Shown here: piece after piece, positions 17,133 through 25,853 of the stretch
How the letters are laid out: each line of letters begins with the position of its first letter
Position numbering within the stretch: position 1 is the first letter of the stretch
DNA from: Bacteroidota bacterium
Lineage (GTDB): Bacteria; Bacteroidota; Bacteroidia; B-17B0; Aurantibacillaceae
Direction of reading: 5' to 3'
Length of the DNA stretch: 64,000 nucleotides
Assembly (NCBI GenBank): GCA_021156365.1
Contig: JAJNDK010000011.1
Coordinates: 94,970-158,969, forward strand
Program-made: the position numbers and the translations under genes
The notes under the pieces: generated by a model
Database searches by the model: none
The model's input: only the letters and a program-made list of their open reading frames with translations
Told to the model about the DNA's origin: nothing

Positions 17133-18056
17133 ATGAAATTCGGTTTTGTAGGATACGGTTCCATTGCTAAAAAGCACATTAAGGCCATCAACAGCCTGTT
17201 CCCGGATGCTTCCTGTCTCATTGTACGCAGGGCAGAGGACGGAAAAGGTATGGATGCGGAAAACGCAAATTGCACTATCTCCACTAATATGATGGATCTG
17301 CTGGAGGTGGATTTTATTTTCATTACCAATCCCACTTTCCTTCATGTGGAAACGATCGAAATGGTACTGAAATTCCAAAAGCCGCTTTTTATAGAAAAAC
17401 CACTGGCCTCGTCTCTTGATCTTGTACCGGAAATGATAAGGGCTCTGGATAGATTACGTATACCAAATTATGTAGCCTGTAATATGCGTTTTCATATATG
17501 CATGAACTTTTTGAAAAAGGAATTGCTACCCGGACTGAGAATAAATGAAGTGAATGTATACTGCGGATCGTATCTGCCCGATTGGCGCCCTGGAACGGAC
17601 TTCCGGAAATCCTATAGCTCCAATGAAAACATGGGTGGAGGTGTGCATCTCGATCTGATCCATGAGCTTGATTATTGTTATTACCTGTTCGGGGCACCGA
17701 AACAGCATTTCAATGTGCTGACGAAAAAATCCGCCTTAGAGATAAATGCAATTGATTATGCTCATTATCATTGGCAGTACAAAGATTTCTCTGCACAGAT
17801 CACTTTGAATTATTTTCGTAGGGATTACAAACGAACGCTGGAGATCGTGGCAGAAGATGCTACTTATCTGGTTGATTTCAAGAACGGAAAAGTGGAAAGG
17901 AACGGTGAAGTGATTTTCTCCGATGACCCGGATGTAAACGTGATGTATCAACGGCAGATCAGCTATTTTGTAAATTGCGTAAAAGAAAAGAAAAAATGTT
18001 TTAATGATGTTCAGGAAGCATACAACGTTTTAAAATTGTGTTTAAATGGATCTTAA
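17133..18056 (+). CDS. ptmF: Gfo/Idh/MocA-family oxidoreductase, PtmF-like
   Basis: 307-residue NAD(P)-dependent oxidoreductase. The Rossmann start is GFVGYGSIAKKHIKAI. The conserved EKPLASSL (lysine of the EKP motif) and GGGVHLDLIHELDY (catalytic-region histidines) follow. It is next to legF and a short-chain dehydrogenase, the same neighbourhood as the Campylobacter ptm genes, which are implicated in supplying the hexosamine precursor for the GDP route. The exact reaction is uncertain to me, and the ptmF assignment rests mainly on gene order. It overlaps the next gene by 11 bp. Confidence 0.82.
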   Translation: MKFGFVGYGSIAKKHIKAINSLFPDASCLIVRRAEDGKGMDAENANCTISTNMMDLLEVDFIFITNPTFLHVETIEMVLKFQKPLFIEKPLASSLDLVPEMIRALDRLRIPNYVACNMRFHICMNFLKKELLPGLRINEVNVYCGSYLPDWRPGTDFRKSYSSNENMGGGVHLDLIHELDYCYYLFGAPKQHFNVLTKKSALEINAIDYAHYHWQYKDFSAQITLNYFRRDYKRTLEIVAEDATYLVDFKNGKVERNGEVIFSDDPDVNVMYQRQISYFVNCVKEKKKCFNDVQEAYNVLKLCLNGS

Positions 18057-18783
18057 AGGAAAAATAATTGTAGTGACCGGTGGTCTCGGTCTCCTTGGAA
18101 AAGCGTATGTGGCGCATCTTACTGAAAAGGGAGCGACTGCTATATGCGCAGATATTAATTGTAAGGATGACCTCGCAGCCAATCAGCTCTATCTTGACAT
18201 TACGAATGAGAAAGGCGTAAAAGATGTTGTTGCAAAACTTGTGGAGACCTATGGCAAAATAGATGGCTGGATCAATAATGCCTATCCGCGTACTGCTGAT
18301 TGGGGCAAATGGATCGATGAGCTGCCCTTCGAATCCTGGAGAAAAAATATAGACATGCACCTGAACGGTTATTTTCTGTGCTGCCAGAATGTGCTGGAGC
18401 AGATGAAAAAACAACAGAGCGGTTCCTTCATTAATATGGCATCCATTTATGGTATAGTCGGGCCGGACTTCACTGTCTATGAAGGCACACAGATGGGCAA
18501 TGCGGTTGGCTATGCAGCTATCAAAGGCGGACTGATCAATCTTACAAGATATCTTGCTTCCTATTATGGAAAATTCAATGTTCGTGTGAATTGTATTTCA
18601 CCGGGCGGAATCTTTGACAATCAACCCGAACCGTTTTTATCGAACTACAATAAGAAAGTGCCCCTGAAACGAATGGGCACGCCTGCAGATATTGCTCCTT
18701 CCGTATCATTCCTGATGTCGGACGAAGCGGCTTATATCACCGGGCATAACCTGGTAATAGACGGAGGCTGGACAGCTATTTAA
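18046..18783 (+). CDS. ptmA: Short-chain dehydrogenase, PtmA-like
   Basis: 245-residue classical SDR. The cofactor motif is VTGGLGLLGKAYV. The catalytic residues are Ser in NMASIYG, and Tyr and Lys in VGYAAIKGG. Its C-terminus TGHNLVIDGGWTAI is typical of the family. It closes the legionaminic-acid block, as ptmA does next to legF in Campylobacter, where it is required for legionaminic-acid flagellin modification. Its substrate is not deducible here. Confidence 0.85.
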   Translation: MDLKGKIIVVTGGLGLLGKAYVAHLTEKGATAICADINCKDDLAANQLYLDITNEKGVKDVVAKLVETYGKIDGWINNAYPRTADWGKWIDELPFESWRKNIDMHLNGYFLCCQNVLEQMKKQQSGSFINMASIYGIVGPDFTVYEGTQMGNAVGYAAIKGGLINLTRYLASYYGKFNVRVNCISPGGIFDNQPEPFLSNYNKKVPLKRMGTPADIAPSVSFLMSDEAAYITGHNLVIDGGWTAI

Positions 18784-18790
18784 GCTTGGG

Positions 18791-20368
18791 ATGAAAATTG
18801 CAGTTGTAAAAAAGATAACACAAAGTATACTGCCGGAGCTTGCGGCAAAAAAGATCGATACGGTTATTTTTTGTCAGCTGGATACGAAGGTGAATTACAT
18901 GTCCTTGTCTTCGGATTATAAACTGGTCAATGCATTCGATGATACTTCCAACGCAAATTGGTATAATTTCGAGCTGACTGCAGCGAAGCTTGGGTATTTA
19001 TCTAAGGAAGTTCCTTCACTCTTTACTTACAAAGGAATAGATCTCCTGCCTGCTCTGAATAAGGATCTGTTCTGGTCTTTGCTGATCGAGCACAGTTTAT
19101 TGTTCCAGATTGAAAAATATAAGTCGAAAGAAAATACCATTCTTTTTTTTGGAGAGCGCTCTTCTTTCATAAAAAAACTGGCACTGCTCCGGAAAGTATT
19201 CCTGAACAAAGACAGTTCCTATACGATCCAGTCCGATGTCTTTAAAGAAGAAAGAACCGGAAAGATCGCATTCCGGGTAAATGATCTGGCATTGCTCACT
19301 ATGTACGGGAACCTACTGGAAACACTGGGAAAACAAAACCTTATTTCTTTTCAATCGAAAACAGTAAAAGCCCCAAAGGAATTGTCTGCAGGTTTAGCAA
19401 AGAATTTCAATGAAAATATAGCTTCACTGCCTTCCACTAAGAAGCACTTGAAAATGGGTTTTCCAACAAAGCTAAAATTATTATTTCTGAAAGAAGATGC
19501 TGATTTCCTGATCAATTTTGTACATGTATTGGGAAAGCTATATAATCATGTGGAGGAGTATGAAAAGCTGTTCAAAGCTGGTGTTCGGAAAATAATTCTG
19601 AACGCAGGCGAGAACGAAGGAGAAGGAAATGTGGTATGTGCGCTTGCGAAAAAGTATGACGCAAAGACATTCAACTACATGAACGGTACCAAGGCACGTG
19701 ATCCACAAAATATGAATTCCTTCTTTGATTTTTGGTTCATGCCCGATATTCAAACGCAGGAGCTTATCCTTTCCTATTGCAAAGTGGATAAAGACCAGGT
19801 GCCGGTTACAGGACACTTGCTGCAGGAGTTTGCTGAAAAGCATCAATATGGCGGAACACTGGATAGCCTGACCAATAAGCTGGAGAATAAAAAAATAATT
19901 TCACTTTTCACTTCAAAGATATTTGCTGGAGAAATAAATTCGGTGCTTGAGTTTTTGCCTCGATATCTGGATCTGCATCCGGAGCTTGTGGTGCTCATCC
20001 GTCAGCATCCGGCCGAAACAGCACCTTACTCACTTTCGCATGACCGTATCATTCAATTGCCAAAATTTACCGGCGATCTTTCACAGGTCAGTCTTTTCGA
20101 TCTGCTTTCAAAAGCGGCTGTTACGATTGCTTTTTCTTCTACTGTTTCGTACCAGTCTTCCTGGTTTGGTATTCCTTCCATTAATTACGAAGTGGCAGAA
20201 AAATCCAGACTTACCTTTGTGGACGGAGAAAAAGTAGTGCATATCAATAGCATTGAAAAACTGGAAAAGAGCCTGAATGGATATTTGTTTGAAGGGGCTA
20301 ATTCTTCCGCCGGTAGGAAAGCATTGAACACATCAGCAGAAATGGCTGCTATTATGCAACAGGCATAG
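18791..20368 (+). CDS. Putative GT-B glycosyltransferase, family not recognised; candidate legionaminic acid transferase
   Basis: 525-residue soluble-looking protein placed directly after the CMP-legionaminic-acid genes. The N-terminal 200 residues show no motif I recognise. The C-terminal part has features of GT-B transferases such as polysialyl- or CDP-glycerol-type enzymes: VVLIRQHPAETAPY, an arginine-histidine pair at a likely donor-phosphate site, and AFSSTVSYQSSWFGIPSINYE, a serine-rich loop ending in a glycine and acidic residue. Gene position makes it a reasonable candidate for the enzyme that transfers Leg from CMP. This is inference; a surface-carbohydrate processing protein of another kind is possible. 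Confidence 0.6.
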   Translation: MKIAVVKKITQSILPELAAKKIDTVIFCQLDTKVNYMSLSSDYKLVNAFDDTSNANWYNFELTAAKLGYLSKEVPSLFTYKGIDLLPALNKDLFWSLLIEHSLLFQIEKYKSKENTILFFGERSSFIKKLALLRKVFLNKDSSYTIQSDVFKEERTGKIAFRVNDLALLTMYGNLLETLGKQNLISFQSKTVKAPKELSAGLAKNFNENIASLPSTKKHLKMGFPTKLKLLFLKEDADFLINFVHVLGKLYNHVEEYEKLFKAGVRKIILNAGENEGEGNVVCALAKKYDAKTFNYMNGTKARDPQNMNSFFDFWFMPDIQTQELILSYCKVDKDQVPVTGHLLQEFAEKHQYGGTLDSLTNKLENKKIISLFTSKIFAGEINSVLEFLPRYLDLHPELVVLIRQHPAETAPYSLSHDRIIQLPKFTGDLSQVSLFDLLSKAAVTIAFSSTVSYQSSWFGIPSINYEVAEKSRLTFVDGEKVVHINSIEKLEKSLNGYLFEGANSSAGRKALNTSAEMAAIMQQA

Positions 20369-20379
20369 GCAGAATAGAA

Positions 20380-21594
20380 ATGAAAAAAAAGGAAGTTTGT
20401 TTTTTTGTAAGTGATCTGAATACAACTTTTGTAGTGGACGAAGTAAAGAATCTTTCCGACAGATTTGAAAAGGTGAATGTGTATGTATTTGATAATTCAG
20501 TGTCCTATACATTCAAAGGAAATGTGATCGTAAAGGCTTTTGATTTCAAAACATACCGTACTTCTGCGACGCTTAAGCGACATATATTCACTTTTCTTGG
20601 AATTGTTCTTTCGGAGCTTATTGTTTTCCCGAAATACTTGTTGCACATGAAGCAATTTCAAAGGGCTGTTAGTGAATTACTCCGTTCCTTTCATGTAATG
20701 GATCAATTGCAGCAGGTAAAAATAGTTGAAAAGAATGCCTTGTATTATACTTATTGGTTCAACCAATGGGCAACGGTGCTTGTCATAGCAAAAAAGAAAA
20801 AACTGATATCGTCTTTCATTACCCGTGCGCATGGAACGGATCTGTATGAATACCGGGTTCCCGTAACAAAACATATTCCCTTCCGGAGATTTCAGCTGAA
20901 AAATGCAGCACATGTATTTTCTGTTTCCGAAACAGGAGCAAAGTATCTTTCGCAGAAGTACCCTGTTTATAAGAACAAAATCCATACATCGTATCTGGGC
21001 TCGGAAGACAATGGGGAAGGCTTTTTCGATCCTCAGGGTATTTTTACGATCGTTTCCTGCGCACATGTACGGAATATCAAACGGATCCATATGATCCCGG
21101 AGATCCTGATGCATGCAGATTTTCCTGTACGCTGGATCCACATAGGTGGTATGGCCAAGAACGATCCAACCTGCGATATGTTAGTGAAGAACATTGCAGA
21201 AGTGGAAACACAGAACAAGCTGGTAAGCGTGGAAATGAAAGGAAATTTATTGCCGGAACAGGTAGTTGATTTTTACAAAATAACTTCTGTCAATTTGTTC
21301 CTGAGTGTAAGTGTTACGGAAGGATTGCCAGTAAGTATGATGGAAGCTATCAGTTATGGCATCCCTATACTGGCAACAGATGTGGGGGGCTGCAAAGAGA
21401 TCGCAACAAATAACACAGGCCGCCTGATCCCTTCTGATTTTAATACAAAGCAGGTAGCAGACGTAATTGCAGAAATAAAAGATTCATCACTCAATACAAT
21501 TCAGGGAAGAAAAGAGATCCGTGAATTCTGGCGTTCCGTATTTGAAGTACAGGGTAATTTTTCAGCTTTTCTAAAAACAGCGATGGGTAGCTAA
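20380..21594 (+). CDS. Glycosyltransferase family 4 protein
   Basis: 404-residue GT4 transferase. The N-terminal acceptor domain contains FITRAHGTDLYEYRVP; the C-terminal donor domain has FTIVSCAHVRNIKRIHMIPEIL and the classic SVTEGLPVSMMEAISYGIPILATDVGG, which includes the EGxxxxxxE motif. No membrane helices are clear. It lies 11 bp after the preceding candidate transferase and 3 bp before another GT4 gene, so three transferases in a row probably assemble consecutive bonds of the repeat unit. Sugar specificity is unknown. Confidence 0.87.
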   Translation: MKKKEVCFFVSDLNTTFVVDEVKNLSDRFEKVNVYVFDNSVSYTFKGNVIVKAFDFKTYRTSATLKRHIFTFLGIVLSELIVFPKYLLHMKQFQRAVSELLRSFHVMDQLQQVKIVEKNALYYTYWFNQWATVLVIAKKKKLISSFITRAHGTDLYEYRVPVTKHIPFRRFQLKNAAHVFSVSETGAKYLSQKYPVYKNKIHTSYLGSEDNGEGFFDPQGIFTIVSCAHVRNIKRIHMIPEILMHADFPVRWIHIGGMAKNDPTCDMLVKNIAEVETQNKLVSVEMKGNLLPEQVVDFYKITSVNLFLSVSVTEGLPVSMMEAISYGIPILATDVGGCKEIATNNTGRLIPSDFNTKQVADVIAEIKDSSLNTIQGRKEIREFWRSVFEVQGNFSAFLKTAMGS

Positions 21595-21597
21595 GGT

Positions 21598-22935
21598 ATG
21601 GGGAAGAAACTGTTTTTTATTTCCTACTATTTTCCACCGATCGGCGGTCCCGGCACCATGAGGCCGTATTATTTTGTCAGCAATCTGCAGGATACATTTG
21701 ATTCTATAAAAATATTCGCTGCTTCAGAAGATGCTATGTATGGACTGGATAACAGTTATCCGGTTATTCAGAACCCTAAAGTGAAGTTCTTCCGTTTTGA
21801 TAATTCCGGACTGGATGGGTTTAAGAGAGCGATGGGAAAGATAAAATTGTTGCCTTTTTTTAATTTTTTCTTTTTTCCATGGTTCTGGGAACGGCAGCTA
21901 CCATGGTCAAGAAAGCTGTATAAACAACTTCGTGAACAGGCAAAAGAATCCCGCCCGGATATGGTATATGTAACGAGCGGGCCTTTTTCACAGGTTATTT
22001 CGGCTTATAAGATCTGCCGTGCTTTTAACATACCTTTTGTAGTGGACCTGCGTGATCCTTTCTCCGAAAGCCCCGGCAGAACCTGGATGTCATACTGGCA
22101 CCAGCGTTATTTCAAAAAGAAAGAAAAAAAGATCCTGGATGCCTGTGTTAAAGTAATCGTTGCCACTCCCGGAATGAAACGGGATTATATTGCTGCGCAA
22201 AACATTCCTGCGGACAAGATCGAAGTGATCTTAAATGGTATACATGTATTCGATCCGGCAAAGGTCAAAAAAACAACAGAGATCCTTCCGGGGAAAACAA
22301 CAGAGCTGGTTTATACCGGTTCCCTGATCGACTGGGATGGGCATTTCAACCCGGTCACAAAAAAGACAGCTATTCCGTTTAAATTCCATACGTATAATTC
22401 AAATACCCGCTCCCTGTATTTTTATATGCATGCTATTGCTGCCCTGAAGAGAGCAGGAAAAGAACCGAAGGCGGTATTTTCTATTTATGGAGGCTCAGAT
22501 CTGCCAAAGACGAAAACTTTCATTGCTTCAAACAAATTGGAGGAGGATATTGTTTTTAAAGGAAAAGTACCCTTTACCCAACTGAATGCTGTATATGAAA
22601 AATGCGATATTCTGGTATTGCTTATGGAAGAGCGTGTAGATGGCAAAGGGAAATCCTGTTTTATGACGGGGAAGATCTACGAATATATTTCTTCCGGAAA
22701 ACCTATCATCTGTATTGGCAGCCCGAATGATGCGACCGATCTGCTTGATGAGCTTTCTTATCCATATATCCGTTGGGACAACAACGCAGAGAAAATAATG
22801 CAGGGCCTGGAAGAGCTGGCAGAAAACGGTCTCAGGCATGAAATGAATATGGAAGCATTCAATTCTTCTATAACGAAATGTTTACGATCTGCCCAGGCAC
22901 AGCAATTAGCCAATATCCTGCAAAAAAATGTTTAA
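21598..22935 (+). CDS. Glycosyltransferase family 4 protein
   Basis: 445-residue transferase beginning FFISYYFPPIGGPGTMRPYYF, a start typical of long GT4 enzymes of Bacteroidota polysaccharide loci. DLRDPFSESPGRTW and VIVATPGMKRDY mark the domain junction. The donor domain includes VYTGSLIDWDGHFNP and YEYISSGKPIICIG. It overlaps the AAC(3)-like gene by 8 bp. Donor and acceptor are unknown. Confidence 0.83.
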   Translation: MGKKLFFISYYFPPIGGPGTMRPYYFVSNLQDTFDSIKIFAASEDAMYGLDNSYPVIQNPKVKFFRFDNSGLDGFKRAMGKIKLLPFFNFFFFPWFWERQLPWSRKLYKQLREQAKESRPDMVYVTSGPFSQVISAYKICRAFNIPFVVDLRDPFSESPGRTWMSYWHQRYFKKKEKKILDACVKVIVATPGMKRDYIAAQNIPADKIEVILNGIHVFDPAKVKKTTEILPGKTTELVYTGSLIDWDGHFNPVTKKTAIPFKFHTYNSNTRSLYFYMHAIAALKRAGKEPKAVFSIYGGSDLPKTKTFIASNKLEEDIVFKGKVPFTQLNAVYEKCDILVLLMEERVDGKGKSCFMTGKIYEYISSGKPIICIGSPNDATDLLDELSYPYIRWDNNAEKIMQGLEELAENGLRHEMNMEAFNSSITKCLRSAQAQQLANILQKNV

Positions 22936-23830
22936 TCCCGTAAGAGCCATACAGCAGCGATGGAAAAAGCTGAACAGGCGGATGAACAAAGTCAGCCTGG
23001 AACAGATCAAAAAAGATATTGCAAACCTGCCGATCAATAAGGGAGATACTGTTTTTGTGCATTCGGCGCTGAGCAGCCTGGGTTATTTTGACTTTGATCC
23101 GGAACGCCTGATCGAATTATTACTGGACAAAGTAGGAACGGAAGGTAATTTACTGATGCCGGGTTTCCCGATCAATGGGTATACTATCGATTACCTGAAA
23201 GCCAATCCTGTATTTGATGTGCAGAAAACGCCTTCCCGAATGGGAATGTTCACAGAAAAGTTCCGGACAAAATTCAAAGCGGAACGATCCCTGCATCCTT
23301 CTCACAGTGTTTTGGCGGTAGGCCCTTTAGCAAAAGAAATAACAGCGGAACATCATTTGAGTCCCAATCCCTTTGGAACACATTCACCGTTTTATAAATT
23401 CCTGCAGCTCAAGAACAGCAAAGTATTGGGACTCGGAACCACCATATTTCCTTTTACGGTGTTCAGGGTATACGAGTCGATGAATTATGAAAGCTATCCG
23501 GTGCAGGTATTTAACGAAGAGAAAATGGATACGGAAATAATTGACAGAGACGGTAAACGGTTTTTCTATACCACTTTTGTCCATAATCCGCAAGCCAGTA
23601 ACCTTCGCAGGAACATGCTTTTTGAAAATTATTTTATAAAAAAAGGCATGCTGAAAAAATACAAAACCGGGAGAACGGATTCGTATCTGCTAAGCGCCGG
23701 TGAATTCCTGAAAGAAATGGAAGAAAATTACAAACAGGGAAATCTTCCGTACCTCGGGCATTACAGGGATTTTGAGCTGAATAAAGTCGATCAGTCCCGC
23801 TTATTCAAAAAGACAGATGCAGAAGCGTGA
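22928..23830 (+). CDS. AAC(3)-family N-acetyltransferase-like protein
   Basis: 300-residue homologue of aminoglycoside 3-N-acetyltransferases. Conserved parts are GDTVFVHSALSSLGYF (about residues 37-52), LMPGFPING, LHPSHSVLAVGPLAKEIT and NPFGTHSPFYKFL. Homologues in polysaccharide gene clusters most likely acetylate an amino sugar rather than an antibiotic. The next gene, overlapping by 14 bp, is a deacetylase, so the two may exchange one N-substituent for another. No signal peptide is present. Confidence 0.87.
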   Translation: MFNPVRAIQQRWKKLNRRMNKVSLEQIKKDIANLPINKGDTVFVHSALSSLGYFDFDPERLIELLLDKVGTEGNLLMPGFPINGYTIDYLKANPVFDVQKTPSRMGMFTEKFRTKFKAERSLHPSHSVLAVGPLAKEITAEHHLSPNPFGTHSPFYKFLQLKNSKVLGLGTTIFPFTVFRVYESMNYESYPVQVFNEEKMDTEIIDRDGKRFFYTTFVHNPQASNLRRNMLFENYFIKKGMLKKYKTGRTDSYLLSAGEFLKEMEENYKQGNLPYLGHYRDFELNKVDQSRLFKKTDAEA

Positions 23831-24851
23831 CCTCCTGCTTACCTTCGATTACGAATTGTTCCTTGGGGCAAAAAGTGGCTCTGTGAAAAAATGCCTGCTG
23901 GAACCTACAGATCTGCTCCTGAATTTGTTTGATGCGCATGGAATAAAGAATGCCATCTTTTTTGTTGACACTACTTACCTGATCCGGTTAAAGGAACAAA
24001 ACAATGATACCTGCAAAGTCGATTTTGAATCCATCAGCGCGCAGATCCGAACATTGATCCGCAAAGGGCATTATGTATTCCCGCATATTCACCCGCATTG
24101 GATAGATGCGGTTTATGATGCAGATGCGAATCAATGGTCATTAAAAGATTATTCCAAATACCGTTTTCACCATGCCTCAGCGGCGGAGAAGGAAGAGTTG
24201 TTTGCTAAATCTGTATCTGTCTTAAAAGAAATAATAGAACCTGAAAACCCCGGTTATAAACTGAGTGGATACAGGGCAGGGGGCTGGTCTCTGCAACCGT
24301 TTGAAGATTTCAGACCTTTTTTCGAAAGGTACGGTATAACGAAGGAATTTTCGGTAGTGCCCGGCTTCAAAAATCTGTCCGACGCTCAGTACTTTGATTT
24401 CAGTGGATGTCCTGCAAAAAAAGTATACACATTTTCGGATGATCCGCTGGAAGAAGCAACAAACGGAAAGTACACGGAATATACTATTTCGAAGCTACCC
24501 GTCACAGGCAGAATGTATTTGCTCGGTAAAGTATGGGGGAAATACCTCTGGAAAACAGGTCAACGCTCATTGGGCGACGGATCAGGAGTGGTGATCAAGG
24601 ATACAAGTGTTACGAAGAACAAAGAAGATCTTCTCGGCTCTGAAAATGAGGAAATGCTCTCTGTCGAATTACTGACAAAAGTAAAATTGCCGCATTACAA
24701 GAGATTCCTGCGTAATAATAACTACATGCATTTTATTTCCCATCCTAAAATGCTGTCTCTTCATAATATCAATTGTTTCGGACAGTTTTTGAAATGGGCA
24801 AAGAAACAATACATTCTTCAAACGGATTTTTCCGTGGTTGAAATTCAATAA
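23817..24851 (+). CDS. Polysaccharide deacetylase-like (NodB/CE4 type) protein
   Basis: 344-residue protein starting MQKRDLLLTFDYELFLGA. The TFDYE stretch is the metal-binding motif 1 of the NodB fold and HIHPHWID provides the motif 2 histidines. RAGGWSLQP may be motif 3. It has no signal peptide, unlike exported deacetylases, so it should act in the cytoplasm on a nucleotide- or lipid-linked sugar. Overlap with the AAC(3)-like gene suggests coupled action. Specificity is unknown. Confidence 0.83.
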   Translation: MQKRDLLLTFDYELFLGAKSGSVKKCLLEPTDLLLNLFDAHGIKNAIFFVDTTYLIRLKEQNNDTCKVDFESISAQIRTLIRKGHYVFPHIHPHWIDAVYDADANQWSLKDYSKYRFHHASAAEKEELFAKSVSVLKEIIEPENPGYKLSGYRAGGWSLQPFEDFRPFFERYGITKEFSVVPGFKNLSDAQYFDFSGCPAKKVYTFSDDPLEEATNGKYTEYTISKLPVTGRMYLLGKVWGKYLWKTGQRSLGDGSGVVIKDTSVTKNKEDLLGSENEEMLSVELLTKVKLPHYKRFLRNNNYMHFISHPKMLSLHNINCFGQFLKWAKKQYILQTDFSVVEIQ

Positions 24852-24869
24852 TTTTAAAACTCAAATCAC

Positions 24870-25853
24870 ATGAATACCAATCCTTTTGTAAAAAAGATCA
24901 TCGATCTCAACAATACGATTGCTGATAGACATGCTTTTCATAAAGCCGCTGCTCCTATCCTCATGGAAATGGGCAGGGATAAAAATTTCTGGAACGAAGT
25001 GTTCAAACAGAACCTTAGCGACAAAGGATATCTCCAACGGAAATGGACGATGTATGAGATCCCTTTCTTTTATGTATTTGAAAACGATGATTTTTATCTG
25101 AAAGTGCATTTGTTTGTTCCTTTGCAGTCCTATGCACCGCAAATAGCGGCTTCAGCGATCCATCATCACAACAATTACCTGCTTTCCACCTTTGCTGCAT
25201 ACGGGCCCGGCTACGAGACGATGTTGTTCGAAAAAAACTTTACGGTCGATCCGAAAACAAAAGAAACGAACCTGAAAATAAGAGAACAGTTCACGCAGCA
25301 GGAACGTCCCCTGCATTTGGTGGATGCCTGGGAACCACATGTAGTGATCAACCCGGTTTCCTTATCGGCCACGCTGGTATTGTGGAGCCCTGATAAAAAA
25401 AGAGCCACGGATTCCCTGCGCAGCAATCCTTTGCTGAAAGCGATCAAAATGCCTTTGCGTAAGCTGATCTATGCATTAGGTATGGACCGGAAAGTGGGGA
25501 TCGCTGCGAAAGAAACCTACCAATTCTACGTGCAGGATAATAAATTTCATGCAGTGCTGGAAGATGACTTTTTTGCACCTACGCGCGCCCAGGCCGGTTC
25601 TGAAGTGGATGATTATTCGATCCAAACGGTTTTTGCTTTTATGCAGCGAATGGGTTTTGAAGACAAAGCTTTTATCCAATCACTAAAAAGCTCTCCGGAT
25701 GTTCCTGCCTATTACCACAAATGGATCGATATGTTCCTGAAAGGTGAAACGATCCCGGATACTTTTGCAAAAGAAACGATCAATGTTCCCGGTGGAAGGA
25801 TGACGGTGGAAGATATACAGCGAACCAGTAAACACGTGAATTCGGGAGTATGA
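24870..25853 (+). CDS. Uncharacterised polysaccharide-locus protein with a His-rich core
   Basis: 327-residue protein I do not recognise. It has no signal peptide or membrane helix. Notable parts are AIHHHNNYLLSTFAAYGPGYET at about residues 93-113, with three consecutive histidines and a glutamate about 18 residues on. A second candidate metal-site histidine lies in AWEPHVVINPVS (about residue 153). That spacing is compatible with a cupin-like metal site, but the match is weak. It starts 18 bp after the deacetylase gene and overlaps the DUF6044-like gene by 4 bp, so it is firmly within the operon. An oxygenase or isomerase acting on a sugar or acyl intermediate is conceivable; no function is claimed. 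Confidence 0.7.
   Translation: MNTNPFVKKIIDLNNTIADRHAFHKAAAPILMEMGRDKNFWNEVFKQNLSDKGYLQRKWTMYEIPFFYVFENDDFYLKVHLFVPLQSYAPQIAASAIHHHNNYLLSTFAAYGPGYETMLFEKNFTVDPKTKETNLKIREQFTQQERPLHLVDAWEPHVVINPVSLSATLVLWSPDKKRATDSLRSNPLLKAIKMPLRKLIYALGMDRKVGIAAKETYQFYVQDNKFHAVLEDDFFAPTRAQAGSEVDDYSIQTVFAFMQRMGFEDKAFIQSLKSSPDVPAYYHKWIDMFLKGETIPDTFAKETINVPGGRMTVEDIQRTSKHVNSGV

Noticed and set aside
22928..23830. Aminoglycoside resistance gene
   Set aside because: Although AAC(3)-like, it is locked into a polysaccharide operon, so acetylation of an amino sugar is the simpler reading.
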